Positions 9,178 through 17,413 of a DNA stretch of 25,994 bases are shown one piece after another. The first letter of the stretch is position 1; each line of letters opens with the position of its first letter. A model generated the notes under the pieces. That model saw only the letters and a list, made by a program, of their open reading frames with translations. It was not told where the DNA came from and did not search any database. This DNA comes from JBFKMV01 sp041629655 (GTDB taxonomy: Bacteria; Acidobacteriota; Polarisedimenticolia; Polarisedimenticolales; Polarisedimenticolaceae), in NCBI GenBank assembly GCA_041629655.1, contig JBFKMV010000055.1, positions 1 to 25,994 on the forward strand, written 5' to 3'. Both the position numbers and the translations under genes were made by a program.

Positions 9178-9642
9178 CTACTTGTGGTACGGCGAGCCGC
9201 GCAGGATCGTCAGGGCGCGGTAGATCTGCTCGGCGAGCACCACGCGCACCAGCTCGTGGGGCAGCGTCAGCGGCGAGAGCGACCAGCTCCAGCCGGCGCT
9301 GCGGACGAAACCGCGATCCAGCCCGAGCGGCCCGCCGATCACGAACCGGACGCGCGGCACGGCCCAGCGCTCGAGGTGCCGGGCAAACGCCTCACTGTCC
9401 AGGGTCCGCCCCGCAAGGTCCAGGGCCACGACGAAGCCCCGGCCGCGGAGCGTCTCCTCGACGGCCTGCGCCTCGCGGCGCCGCACCTCGTCGTCGCTGT
9501 AGCGCCCGCCGGCCCGCACGTCGGCAACGTGCCGGGTACGGTAATCGACGCCGAGCCTGCGGATCCGTCGGGCGTAGCGATCGTGCAGCGAGACGAGCTC
9601 GGGGTCGCGAGGCTTGCCGACGCTGATCAGGCGGACTTTCAA
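9178..9642 (-). CDS. rlmH: 23S rRNA pseudouridine-1915 N3-methyltransferase RlmH
   Basis: 154 residues, the usual RlmH length. This SPOUT-class homodimeric enzyme methylates pseudouridine 1915 of 23S rRNA (helix 69) using S-adenosylmethionine. Seen directly: the N-terminal beta strand MKVRLISVGK, the SAM-binding knot with FVIGGPLGL (about 100-108), LPHELVRVVLAEQIYRA (about 128-143) and the invariant C-terminal end SPYHK. The start is TTG at 9642, giving the canonical M-K-V-R-L beginning; it follows the rsfS stop codon with no gap, so it is translationally linked. It is the last gene of the rplU-rpmA-obgE-nadD-rsfS-rlmH block. Confidence 0.96.
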   Translation of the reverse strand: MKVRLISVGKPRDPELVSLHDRYARRIRRLGVDYRTRHVADVRAGGRYSDDEVRRREAQAVEETLRGRGFVVALDLAGRTLDSEAFARHLERWAVPRVRFVIGGPLGLDRGFVRSAGWSWSLSPLTLPHELVRVVLAEQIYRALTILRGSPYHK

Positions 9643-10029
9643 TCAGCCCTGGAGCGACGAGCGCTCGCCGGCTCCGCCCGGGCCCGGGAGCTCTTCGACC
9701 GGAACGCGCGGAGCGTCGCCCCACAGGTTCTCGAGGCGGTAGAACTCGCGCTTCTCCTCGACGAACACGTGGACCACGAAGTCGATGTAGTCCATCAGGA
9801 TCCACTCGGCGGCGCGCCGGCCCTCGACGTGGCCCGGCGAGCGGCCGACCGATCGGGTCAGCCGTTCCTCGATCGCCTCGGCGATCGCCGCGACCTGGCG
9901 GCCCGACGTTCCGTGACAGATCACGAAGTAGTCGGTGACGTCGCAGATGTCGTGGAGATCGAGGACGACGAGGTCTTCCGCCTTCTTGTCCAGGGCGGCT
10001 TCGATGGCGTGGGACAGTTCCGGTATCAG
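9643..10029 (-). CDS. rsfS: Ribosomal silencing factor RsfS
   Basis: About 128 residues of the RsfS/Iojap family, which binds uL14 on the 50S subunit and blocks subunit joining under starvation. Characteristic segments are DLVVLDLHDICDVTDYFVICHG (conserved cores VVLDL and TDYFVI), GTSGRQVAAIA, GRSPGHVEG, WILMDYIDFVVHVF and REFYRLENLW. No ATG, GTG or TTG exists between the upstream open region and the conserved core. The best start is a CTG at 10029-10027, read as Met, placed 6 nt after a GGGAGGG ribosome site and overlapping the nadD stop as CTGA. The next codon, ATA, is a less likely alternative. The start is inference; the gene identity is secure. Confidence 0.92.
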   Translation of the reverse strand: MIPELSHAIEAALDKKAEDLVVLDLHDICDVTDYFVICHGTSGRQVAAIAEAIEERLTRSVGRSPGHVEGRRAAEWILMDYIDFVVHVFVEEKREFYRLENLWGDAPRVPVEELPGPGGAGERSSLQG

Positions 10030-10727
10030 CGGGCGCCCTCCCGTGTGTAGAGACCTTCCTCCCGAATATACCGGGCGACCTCGGAGGGCACAAGACCGGT
10101 CAACGACCTGCCGCGCCGGGCGCGCTCGCGGATCCTCCGCGACGAGATCGGGATCGGCTCGAGCGTGAGACGGTAGATCACCCCGCCCGCGGCGCTGCGC
10201 TCGCGGAGCCGCTCGGCCCCGGCCCCGGCCCCGGAGGAAACCGGCACCAGCCGGTCGCAGATCCAGGCCGGCAGGCCGCGCGCGGGGTCGCTTCCCGGCC
10301 GATCGACGGCGACGTGGTCGAATTCCTCGAGCAGCGCGCGCGGCTCGTGCCAGCTCGGCAGGTCGAGCAGCGAGTCCATGCCCAGCACGAACAGCGGGCG
10401 GCCGGCCGACCCGGCGCGGCGTAGCTGGCGCAGCGTGTCGACGGTGAAGCTGATCCCGCCTCGCTCCAGCTCGACCGTGCTGACCTCGATGCCCTCCAGG
10501 CCGGGAATCGCCAGCCGCAACATCTCCAGCCGGTGCCGGGCCGCGGAGAGCTGTGCAGCCGGTTTGTGGGGCGGGGTCGCGCAGGGGACCAGCAACACCC
10601 GCGGCAGCGTGAACACCCGCTGCACGGCGAGCGCGATCCGCAGATGGCCCAGGTGCACCGGGTCGAACGAGCCACCGAGCACCCCGGTCCACCCGCGGGC
10701 CGCCCCGTGGCCCGGCTCCGCGGTCAC
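10026..10727 (-). CDS. nadD: Nicotinate-nucleotide adenylyltransferase NadD
   Basis: 233 residues; transfers AMP from ATP to nicotinate mononucleotide, making deamido-NAD in NAD biosynthesis. The nucleotidyltransferase signature GGSFDPVHLGHL is at residues 18-29 with the HxGH pair His25/His28; PPHKP follows at about 52-56, and the C-terminal ISSRRIRER (ISSxxIR motif) binds phosphate. The N-terminus has an extra stretch of about a dozen residues before the first strand. The start is GTG at 10727 and overlaps the obgE stop as GTGA, indicating translational coupling. The end overlaps the proposed rsfS start in the same way. The obgE-nadD-rsfS order is common in bacteria. Confidence 0.95.
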   Translation of the reverse strand: MTAEPGHGAARGWTGVLGGSFDPVHLGHLRIALAVQRVFTLPRVLLVPCATPPHKPAAQLSAARHRLEMLRLAIPGLEGIEVSTVELERGGISFTVDTLRQLRRAGSAGRPLFVLGMDSLLDLPSWHEPRALLEEFDHVAVDRPGSDPARGLPAWICDRLVPVSSGAGAGAERLRERSAAGGVIYRLTLEPIPISSRRIRERARRGRSLTGLVPSEVARYIREEGLYTREGAR

Positions 10728-11797
10728 GGCTCCACCGCCTCGCCGCGGTCGACCGGCTCGTCGGGCGGCGGCCCGGGCGCGAGGCGGTCCAGCGCGTCGC
10801 CGGTCTCGCGCACCAGCTCGTCCAGGCCTTCGCCGGTGACGGCGGAGATCACCAGCAGCGTCGTTCCCCGCCGTTGCGCGAACGCGGTCAGACGCTCCAC
10901 GACGCTGCGATCGTCACCGAGCGTGTCGGCCTTCGTCAGCACGAGGATCTGCGGCTTGCCCGCCAGCTCCTCGCGGTACTTCGCGAGCTCGGCATCGAGC
11001 GTGCGGATGCCCTCGATCGCGTCCCGCTCAACGGCGCCGGGGTCGACGAGGTGCAGCAGCAGCCGACAGCGCTCGACGTGGCGCAGGAACCGATGCCCCA
11101 GGCCGCTGCCGGCGTGGGCGCCCTCGATCAGGCCCGGGATGTCGGCCATCACGAACGACCGGTAGCCGCCCCGGCTCACGACCCCCAGGTTGGGGATCAG
11201 CGTGGTGAACGGGTAGTCGGCGATCTTCGGGCGCGCCGCGGACAGCCGCGAGATCAGCGTCGATTTGCCGGCGTTGGGGAAACCGATCAGGCCGACGTCG
11301 GCGAGCAGCTTCAGCTCGAGCCGCAACCTCCGCTGCTCGCCCGGCTGACCGGGGTCGTGCCGCGTGGGCGCGCGGTTGGTGGGGCCGGCAAAGCGCGCGT
11401 TGCCGCGGCCCCCGCGGCCGCCCCGCGCGACGACCAGCTCCGCGCCCTGCCGGTCCAGGTCGGCCAGCAGCAGGTCGCGCTCGTCGTCGATCACCACGGT
11501 CCCGACGGGGACCTCGATCGTGAGGTCGCCGCCCGAGCGCCCGGTCTTGTTCGCGCCCGAGCCGTGACGGCCGCGCTCGCCGCGAAACTCTCGCCGGTAA
11601 CGGAACGCCAGCAGCGTCGTCGAGCCCTGGTCGGCGACCAGCAGCACCGAGCCGCCGTCGCCGCCGTCGCCGCCGTCGGGGCCGCCGCGGGGCACGAACT
11701 TCTCGCGGCGGAACGAGCGGCAGCCGTTCCCGCCGTCCCCGCCCTTGACGCTGATCCGCGCCTCGTCGACGAAGGTCACGCCGGGGTCATGGGCCAT
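10724..11797 (-). CDS. obgE: Obg-family ribosome-assembly GTPase
   Basis: 357 residues; a GTPase needed for 50S assembly and linked to the stringent response. The N-terminal Obg domain (about 1-160) is glycine-rich (KGGDGGNGCRSFRREKFVPRGGPDGGDGG). The G domain has G1 GFPNAGKST (172-180), switch DYPFTT (194-199), G3 DIPGLIEGA (219-227), G4 TKAD and G5 SAVTGEG. The protein ends shortly after the G domain, so no OCT domain is present. A GGAG ribosome site lies 7 nt before the ATG. Upstream there are only 18 nt between this ATG and the U-tract of the rpmA terminator, so no separate promoter fits there; expression should depend on read-through or on a promoter inside rpmA. Confidence 0.95.
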   Translation of the reverse strand: MAHDPGVTFVDEARISVKGGDGGNGCRSFRREKFVPRGGPDGGDGGDGGSVLLVADQGSTTLLAFRYRREFRGERGRHGSGANKTGRSGGDLTIEVPVGTVVIDDERDLLLADLDRQGAELVVARGGRGGRGNARFAGPTNRAPTRHDPGQPGEQRRLRLELKLLADVGLIGFPNAGKSTLISRLSAARPKIADYPFTTLIPNLGVVSRGGYRSFVMADIPGLIEGAHAGSGLGHRFLRHVERCRLLLHLVDPGAVERDAIEGIRTLDAELAKYREELAGKPQILVLTKADTLGDDRSVVERLTAFAQRRGTTLLVISAVTGEGLDELVRETGDALDRLAPGPPPDEPVDRGEAVEP

Positions 11798-11815
11798 CCG
11801 ACTGCTCCGGGCAAC

Positions 11816-11847
11816 AAAAAAACCGGCCGCGGCCGAGCCGGGCCGGT
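11816..11847 (-). terminator. Intrinsic terminator between rpmA and obgE
   Basis: On the minus strand ACCGGCC (11847-11841) pairs with GGCCGGT (11828-11822), and a seven-U tract follows (11822-11816). It begins about 20 nt after the rpmA stop. This is the only hairpin in the window with a classical long U-tract on the sense strand of a housekeeping gene. Because obgE starts only 18 nt later, it probably acts as a partial terminator. Confidence 0.8.
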
Positions 11848-11867
11848 CCTGGAACGTTCGCTCGGGG

Positions 11868-12125
11868 TCAGTCCTGCGGGATCACGCTGACGAAGCGCCC
11901 CATGCGGCCCCGGTCGCGGAACTCGACCGTGCCCGAGGTCATCGCAAACAACGTGTCGTCCTTGCCGCGACCCACGTTGTCGCCCGGCTTGATCGGCGTG
12001 CCGCGCTGGCGGACCAGGATCGTGCCGCCGTGCACCTGCTGTCCCGCGAAGCGCTTGACCCCGAGCCGCTTGGCGTTGGAGTCGCGGCCGTTCCGGGAGC
12101 TTCCGCCTGCCTTTTTGTGTGCCAT
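11868..12125 (-). CDS. rpmA: 50S ribosomal protein bL27
   Basis: 85 residues, typical bL27. It sits near the peptidyl-transferase centre. The sequence has the conserved MAHKKAGGSSRNGRDSN start, then RLGVKRF, VHGGTILVRQRGT and HPG-equivalent KPGDNVGRGKDDTLFA. The N-terminus begins directly with the mature AHKK form, so there is no Firmicutes-type cleaved extension. It follows rplU by 16 nt and is followed by a strong intrinsic terminator. Confidence 0.98.
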   Translation of the reverse strand: MAHKKAGGSSRNGRDSNAKRLGVKRFAGQQVHGGTILVRQRGTPIKPGDNVGRGKDDTLFAMTSGTVEFRDRGRMGRFVSVIPQD

Positions 12126-12141
12126 GGGTCGCCTCCGGCCC

Positions 12142-12456
12142 TCAGGCCTCGATCGCGTCGATCTTGACCGCCGTGAGCTCCTGGCGGTGGCCGGCCCGCT
12201 TGCGGTTGGAGTTCTTGCGGCGCTTGAAGACGTAGATCAGGATCTTGCGGCCGCGCTCGTGCTCCACGACCGTGCCCTTGACCCGGGCCCCCTCGACGGT
12301 GGGGGTGCCGACGCGCGAGGAGTCTCCCTCGCCGACCATCCGCACGTCTTCGAACACCACGCTGTCTCCGGCCTTGCCGCCGAGACGCTCCACGCGGACC
12401 ACGTCGCCGACCTGGACGCGATGCTGCTTACCGCCGCTCTGAATCACAGCGAACAT
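12142..12456 (-). CDS. rplU: 50S ribosomal protein bL21
   Basis: 104 residues, the normal bL21 length. It binds 23S rRNA in the large subunit. Recognisable segments are MFAVIQSGGKQHRV at the start, VGDVVRVERL, and the C-terminal signature KILIYVFKRRKNSNRKRAGHRQ. It heads the rplU-rpmA-(terminator)-obgE-nadD-rsfS-rlmH unit. A good promoter (12493-12521) lies 36 nt upstream of its ATG. Confidence 0.98.
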   Translation of the reverse strand: MFAVIQSGGKQHRVQVGDVVRVERLGGKAGDSVVFEDVRMVGEGDSSRVGTPTVEGARVKGTVVEHERGRKILIYVFKRRKNSNRKRAGHRQELTAVKIDAIEA

Positions 12457-12492
12457 GTCGAGAACACTCCGATTCCAAGGGTCAAAGGCGAC

Positions 12493-12521
12493 ACTGTAGA
12501 CAGGCGGCGAACGACTGTCAA
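12493..12521 (-). promoter_or_regulatory. Sigma70-type promoter for rplU-rpmA
   Basis: On the minus strand a perfect TTGACA (12521-12516), a 17-nt spacer and TACAGT (12498-12493, 4 of 6 consensus positions). The predicted start is near 12486, about 30 nt before the rplU ATG at 12456. It separates the ribosomal-protein unit from mglBA. Confidence 0.7.
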
Positions 12522-12590
12522 GGCGCGCGCCCGCCGCCGCGGGCAGAAGTCCCGCAGCCTCAGCGGGTTGCGCAAGGCCCCCGCCCCGGC

Positions 12591-13175
12591 CTAGCGGTTA
12601 CGGAGGTGGATCAGCACCTCCCGCACCACGGCCTTGAGCGTGTCGAAAACCCCCTTGCCGCGGGTCGCCACGGCCTCGAACACCGGCTCGTTCCGGAACC
12701 GCAGGGCGCGCGTCAGCTGGGGCACCGGCAGCGCCGTGGGCAGGTCCCGCTTGTTCAGCTGCAGCACGTAGGGGATCGTGTCCAGGTTCAGCCCGTGGTC
12801 GGCCAGGTTGTGCCGCAGGTTCTCGATCGAGTCCAGGTTGGCGTCCAGACGCACCTCCTGGGAATCGGCGACGAACACCACCCCGTCGGCGCCCTTCAGG
12901 ATCAGCTTGCGCGAGGCGTCGTAGAACACCTGGCCCGGCACCGTGTACAGATGGAAGCGGGTCCGGAACCCGCGGATGCTGCCCAGCTCGAGCGGCATGA
13001 AGTCGAAGAACAGCGTGCGCTCGGTCTCGGTGGCCAGCGAGATCAGCTTGCCCTTGTTGCCGTTGTTCGAGCGGTCGTAGATCCACTGCAGGTTGGTGGT
13101 CTTCCCGCACAGGCCCGGCCCGTAGTACACGATCTTGGCGTTGATCTCGCGGGCCGCGTAGTTGATGAAAGGCAT
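12591..13175 (-). CDS. mglA: MglA-type Ras-like polarity GTPase
   Basis: 194 residues, very close to Myxococcus xanthus MglA as I recall it. MglA-GTP marks the leading pole and recruits motility or type IV pilus machinery; MglB is its GAP. Seen: the MPFINYAAREINAKIVYYG start, P-loop GPGLCGKT (19-26), LISLATETERTLFFDF with the catalytic-finger Arg53, G3 TVPGQ (78-82) with Gln82, VFVADSQ, and NKRD (141-144). These match the canonical, active class rather than diverged bacterial small GTPases. It starts 12 nt after mglB and is thus its operon partner. Downstream there is only a weak hairpin (12551-12567, no U-tract) before the rplU promoter. Confidence 0.95.
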   Translation of the reverse strand: MPFINYAAREINAKIVYYGPGLCGKTTNLQWIYDRSNNGNKGKLISLATETERTLFFDFMPLELGSIRGFRTRFHLYTVPGQVFYDASRKLILKGADGVVFVADSQEVRLDANLDSIENLRHNLADHGLNLDTIPYVLQLNKRDLPTALPVPQLTRALRFRNEPVFEAVATRGKGVFDTLKAVVREVLIHLRNR

Positions 13176-13187
13176 GCGGTACCCGCC

Positions 13188-13685
13188 TCAGCCGAACAGC
13201 GCGTCGATGTCCTCGTCGGTGATCTCGGCGAACGGCGACGGGGGAGTCGGGGCCGCCGCGTCGGCCGGGGCGCTCTGCCGCGTGGCGGCGTCGTCGAGGA
13301 TCGCGCCGAGCTCGGGCGAGGCCTTCTTGACGCGCAGCCGCACCAACCCCAGCGAGGAGCGCTCGTCGAACCGCACCAGCAGGATCGTGCGTCCGCCGAT
13401 CACGTTGATGTGCAGGTGGTCGCTGACGCCCTCGTGGAACAGGATCTCGAACTCACGCTCGCCGACGAGCTTGGCCAACCCGTCGGTCGCCGCGACGTTG
13501 CCGGCCGTCAGCGAGGCGAGGGCGGTCGGGTCGATGTCCTCCAGGTCGCCGGAGCGGGCGATCTGCTGCCCGTTCTTGTTCAGCAGGAAGGTCAGCTTGG
13601 CGTTGGCGTCCTGGCGCAGCCGGTCCAGGACCTCCGACAAGCGACGATGGTCTTCCTCCAGAATGACGAGATCGGACGCAGACAC
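13188..13685 (-). CDS. mglB: MglB-type roadblock/LC7 protein, GAP for MglA
   Basis: 165 residues with one roadblock/LC7 domain (about 10-125): DANAKLTFLLNKNGQ, ASLTAGNVAATDGLAKLVGE, HEGVSDHLHI and SSLGLVRLRVKKAS. The C-terminal tail is Ala/Pro-rich and ends in PFAEITDEDIDALFG. In M. xanthus MglB the comparable tail contacts MglA and speeds nucleotide exchange or hydrolysis; this similarity is from memory of that sequence. The start is GTG at 13685 with a GGGGAGG ribosome site 8 nt upstream. It precedes mglA in a two-gene unit, 79 nt downstream of recR, with a weak promoter candidate at 13711-13740. Confidence 0.93.
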   Translation of the reverse strand: MSASDLVILEEDHRRLSEVLDRLRQDANAKLTFLLNKNGQQIARSGDLEDIDPTALASLTAGNVAATDGLAKLVGEREFEILFHEGVSDHLHINVIGGRTILLVRFDERSSLGLVRLRVKKASPELGAILDDAATRQSAPADAAAPTPPSPFAEITDEDIDALFG

Positions 13686-13710
13686 CAGGCAAACCTCCCC
13701 GGTCGGGCGT

Positions 13711-13740
13711 AATGTAGCGTCCGGCGCCGCGGCGGGGCAA
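13711..13740 (-). promoter_or_regulatory. Weak promoter candidate for mglBA
   Basis: On the minus strand TTGCCC (13740-13735), an 18-nt spacer and TACATT (13716-13711). The predicted start is near 13704, about 20 nt before the mglB GTG. The -35 is only a partial match, and transcription from the recR unit could also supply mglBA. Confidence 0.35.
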
Positions 13741-13764
13741 GCGGGCGATTTTCGGCGCCCCGGC

Positions 13765-14364
13765 TCAGTATTCGCGCCGGCCCTCGAAGGCTCGCTGGAG
13801 GGTCAGATCGTCGGTGAACTCCAGGTCGCCGCCGGCCGGGAGCCCCTGGGCCAGCCTGGACATCCGGACGCCGCTGGGCTTGAGCAGCCGCGACAGGTAG
13901 ACCGCGGTGGCCTCGCCCTCCACGTTGGGGTTGGTGGCCAGGATCACCTCGCGCAGCTCCCCCCCGGAGACCCGCTCCAGCAGGGGCTCGACGTGGAGCT
14001 CCTCGGGGCCGATGTCCTTGAGCGGCGACAGCGCACCGCCCAGCACGTGGTACAGCCCGTGATAGCTGCCGGTGCGCTCCAGCGAGTACAGGTTGGTCGG
14101 CTCCTCCACCACGCAGAGCAACGTGCGGTCACGGCGCGGATCCTCGCAGATCGGGCACAGCTCTCGCTCGGTGAGGTTGAAGCAGACCTTGCAGGGTCGG
14201 ATCTTCTCGCGCAGCTCGGCGATCGCCCGCGCCAGGCCGGCAACGTCCTCGGCCGCCACCTTGAGCAGGTGGAACGCCAGGCGCTGCGCGGTCTTGCGGC
14301 CGATGCTGGGCAGCTTGGAGAGCTCGCTGATCACCGCCTCGAGCGGCGGCGCCATCGGGTTCAT
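13765..14364 (-). CDS. recR: Recombination mediator protein RecR
   Basis: 199 residues, the normal RecR length. With RecF/RecO it loads RecA on gapped DNA. The N-terminal helix-hairpin-helix is LPSIGRKTAQRLAFHLL (18-34). The C4 zinc finger uses Cys58, Cys61, Cys70 and Cys73, and the Toprim domain starts at about residue 82 (CVVEEPTNLYSLERTG). Then come GALSPLKDIGPEEL and ATNPNVEGEATA with the Walker-B-like region, and the conserved RLAQGLPAGGDLEFTDDLTL end. It follows ybaB by 19 nt in the conserved dnaX-ybaB-recR order. Met4 is an alternative start. Confidence 0.97.
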   Translation of the reverse strand: MNPMAPPLEAVISELSKLPSIGRKTAQRLAFHLLKVAAEDVAGLARAIAELREKIRPCKVCFNLTERELCPICEDPRRDRTLLCVVEEPTNLYSLERTGSYHGLYHVLGGALSPLKDIGPEELHVEPLLERVSGGELREVILATNPNVEGEATAVYLSRLLKPSGVRMSRLAQGLPAGGDLEFTDDLTLQRAFEGRREY

Positions 14365-14383
14365 CGGTTCGCGCCGCCGGACC

Positions 14384-14683
14384 TCAGGTGAGACCGGGGA
14401 TGTTGAGACCGCCGGCCATGCCCTGGGTCAGCTTCTGGACCTCTGCGTCGACCTTGCGCGCCGCCTCGTTGACGGCGGCCAGGATCAGGTCCTCCATCAG
14501 GTCGGGGTCGTCCGGGGTGATCGCGTCCGCGGCCAGCTTCAGCGCCAGCAGTTCCTTGCGGCCGTTCATCCGCGCCGTCACGACGCCGCCTCCGGCGGTC
14601 GCTTCGACCTCGACTCCGTCGACCTCAGTCTGTAGCTTGGCCTGCATTTTCTGCAGGTCCCGCATCATCTTGCCGATGTTCAT
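14384..14683 (-). CDS. ybaB: YbaB/EbfC nucleoid-associated protein
   Basis: 99 residues, typical YbaB/EbfC. This small dimeric DNA-binding protein is found between dnaX and recR in many bacteria. The sequence begins MNIGKMMRDLQKMQAKLQ (amphipathic helix), followed by the beta core VEVEATAGGGVVTARMNG, and DLMEDLILAAVNEA. The ATG overlaps the dnaX stop as ATGA, which implies translational coupling. Confidence 0.95.
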   Translation of the reverse strand: MNIGKMMRDLQKMQAKLQTEVDGVEVEATAGGGVVTARMNGRKELLALKLAADAITPDDPDLMEDLILAAVNEAARKVDAEVQKLTQGMAGGLNIPGLT

Positions 14684-16485
14684 GCGCGGTCCTCCGGGGC
14701 GGTGTCCTCGGTTTCGGGTGGAACGGAGCCGAGCGGCCGGATGTCGACCACCTGGGCGCCGAACTCGCGCAGCAGGCGGCGCACGCCGGGCTCGCTGGTC
14801 GCCTGCTCGATCAGCTTGCGGCGGTTCGTCGGTCTCGAGGGGGCCGGGCCGGCGTCGCGGGCCGGGGCGTCCGCGGGGGCGGGCGCGGGGCTCGCGTCGC
14901 CCCCCGGCGCCGCCGGGGGTTCCGGACCCGGGTCGGGGGCAGCGGCGACCGCCGGCGCCTCCGCGGAGTCGGTCGCGCTCTCGACCCGCACCTTGCGTCC
15001 CAGGGCTTCCGCGGCGCAGCCGGCCAGCGCCTCGGCGTTGTCGCGGCGATCGAGCTGGCGCCGCAGTGCCTCCCCGCCGGCGGGGAACCGCACCTGGAGA
15101 CGGTCCCCGGCGAGCCGGATCACCGCGGCCTCGTCGAGGATCGCCGCCAGCATCGGCCGCCGCCGGCGCGCCAGGTCGAGCACGCGGCCGCGGACGTCCC
15201 CGGAAGCGGCCGGGGGAGCCGGCGCGGGTGGGGCGGCGGCGGGCGCGGCACTCCGGTCCCGGGGCGCTCCGGCCCGAGGCGCCGCGGAGCGTCGCGTCGG
15301 GGACCCACCGCCGGGTCCGGGGCTCCCGGAGCCCGAACGGCCCGCCGGGGGGGCACCGGTTCCGCCGAGTCGGGCCAGCACCTCCTCGATCGGCCGCACG
15401 GAGCCGAGGCTGGCCACCCGCACCAGGGTGGCTTCGAACAGATAACGCGGCTGGCCGGACGCCTTCAACGCCGGTTCCAGGTCGGCCACGATCTGGAAGA
15501 TCCGCGACAGATCCTCACGGCTCAGGTCGGCGGCGGCCTCGGCCAGGGATCCGGCCACGTCCTCGCTGCGGGCCAGCAGGTCCGGACGGTCGGGGACCGC
15601 CCGCAGCAGCAGCAGGTCCCGGAGCGCGGCGATCAGCTCGCTCCAGAAATGGACCAGGTCATGCCCCTCGTCGACCAGCCCGTCCAGCACGCCGAGCATC
15701 GCCGCGGCGTCCCGCGCCGCCATCCCGCGCACCAGCTCGACCAGCACCTCGCCGCGCACGGCGCCCAGCACCCGCAGCACGTCCTCGTCCCCGATCGAGT
15801 TGCCGCAGAACGCGATCGCCCGCTCCAGCAGCGACAGCGAGTCGCGCACCGAGCCCTCGCCCGCGCGGGCGATCCGCTCCAGGGCGGCCTCGGAGATCTC
15901 GATCTGCTCCTCGGCACACAGCTTGACCAGGTGCGCCGTCGTCTCCCGCGGCGATACGCGGCGGAACTCGAACACCTGGCAGCGTGACAGCACCGTCGGG
16001 ATGATCTTCTGGATCTCGGTCGTCGCCAGCACGAAGATCACCCGCGGCGGCGGCTCCTCGAGTGTCTTGAGCAGGGCGTTGACGGCGTTCTTCGACAGCA
16101 TGTGCGCCTCGTCCAGGATCAGCAGCTTGTAGCGATCCCGGACGGGCGGGTAAGCGATCACCTCCTGGAGCTCGCGGATGTCGTCGACACCGGTGCGCGA
16201 GGCGGCGTCCATCTCGAGGACGTCCATCGCGCGGCTCTCGGTGATCTCGGTGCACGGCGTGCACGTGTTGCAGGGGGTCGCCGTCGGTCCCTGCTCGCAG
16301 TTGAGGCACTTGGCGAAGATGCGCGCCGCCGACGTCTTACCCGTGCCGCGGAGCCCGGCGAAGATGTACGCGTGGGCCAGGCGGTCCCCGGCGATCGCGT
16401 TCGTCAGGGTCCGGGCGACGTGGGGCTGCCCGACCAGCTCCTCGAAGCCTTGCGGTCGCCACTTGCGCGCCAGAACCTGGTACAT
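14680..16485 (-). CDS. dnaX: DNA polymerase III subunit gamma/tau
   Basis: 601 residues; the AAA+ motor of the clamp loader. Walker A GLRGTGKT is at 44-51. The zinc module uses Cys63, Cys72, Cys75 and Cys78, with Walker B LILDEAH at 122-128, sensor 1 ATTEIQK and the SRC arginine-finger motif at 167-169. A long Ala/Pro/Gly-rich linker of low complexity (about 373-432) precedes the C-terminal tau-like domains. A second Ala/Pro-rich linker separates the last 60 residues. I saw no A-rich slippery heptamer that would make a short gamma form. It lies just after the SRP RNA gene, and its stop overlaps ybaB. Confidence 0.97.
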   Translation of the reverse strand: MYQVLARKWRPQGFEELVGQPHVARTLTNAIAGDRLAHAYIFAGLRGTGKTSAARIFAKCLNCEQGPTATPCNTCTPCTEITESRAMDVLEMDAASRTGVDDIRELQEVIAYPPVRDRYKLLILDEAHMLSKNAVNALLKTLEEPPPRVIFVLATTEIQKIIPTVLSRCQVFEFRRVSPRETTAHLVKLCAEEQIEISEAALERIARAGEGSVRDSLSLLERAIAFCGNSIGDEDVLRVLGAVRGEVLVELVRGMAARDAAAMLGVLDGLVDEGHDLVHFWSELIAALRDLLLLRAVPDRPDLLARSEDVAGSLAEAAADLSREDLSRIFQIVADLEPALKASGQPRYLFEATLVRVASLGSVRPIEEVLARLGGTGAPPAGRSGSGSPGPGGGSPTRRSAAPRAGAPRDRSAAPAAAPPAPAPPAASGDVRGRVLDLARRRRPMLAAILDEAAVIRLAGDRLQVRFPAGGEALRRQLDRRDNAEALAGCAAEALGRKVRVESATDSAEAPAVAAAPDPGPEPPAAPGGDASPAPAPADAPARDAGPAPSRPTNRRKLIEQATSEPGVRRLLREFGAQVVDIRPLGSVPPETEDTAPEDRA

Positions 16486-16508
16486 GCGATCCCCGGCGAG
16501 AAACTGAT

Positions 16509-16611
<103 letters not shown>

Positions 16612-16641
16612 GCAATCTTACAGCCGAACAGCCGTCACGTC

Positions 16642-16731
16642 TGGCGGAGAGAGTGGGATTCGAACCCACGGTACGGTTACCCGCACACACGCTTTCCAAG
16701 CGTGCACCTTAAGCCACTCGGTCATCTCTCC
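16642..16731 (-). tRNA. tRNA-Ser (anticodon GGA)
   Basis: 90 nt including an encoded CCA. The acceptor arm GGAGAGA pairs with TCTCTCC, discriminator G. The anticodon loop TTGGAAA (16699-16693) gives GGA, reading UCC/UCU. There is a long variable arm (class II) and a GGTTCGAATCC T-arm. It lies 37 nt after tRNA-Ser(CGA) and 30 nt before the SRP RNA. A 10-bp palindrome CACGGCCGTG (16731-16740) overlaps its 5' boundary. Confidence 0.97.
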
Positions 16732-16749
16732 ACGGCCGTGAAATCCGGC

Positions 16750-17349
<600 letters not shown>

Positions 17350-17413
17350 CTCGTCCCCGGTTGGACCGCTGCCCCGGGGAACCGGCAACGGGCCGCCGCC
17401 CGGATGCGGAAAC

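Noticed and set aside
14680..16485. Programmed frameshift in dnaX giving a short gamma subunit
   Set aside because: I found no A-rich slippery heptamer with a following hairpin in the linker region; the gene is intact as a tau-like product.
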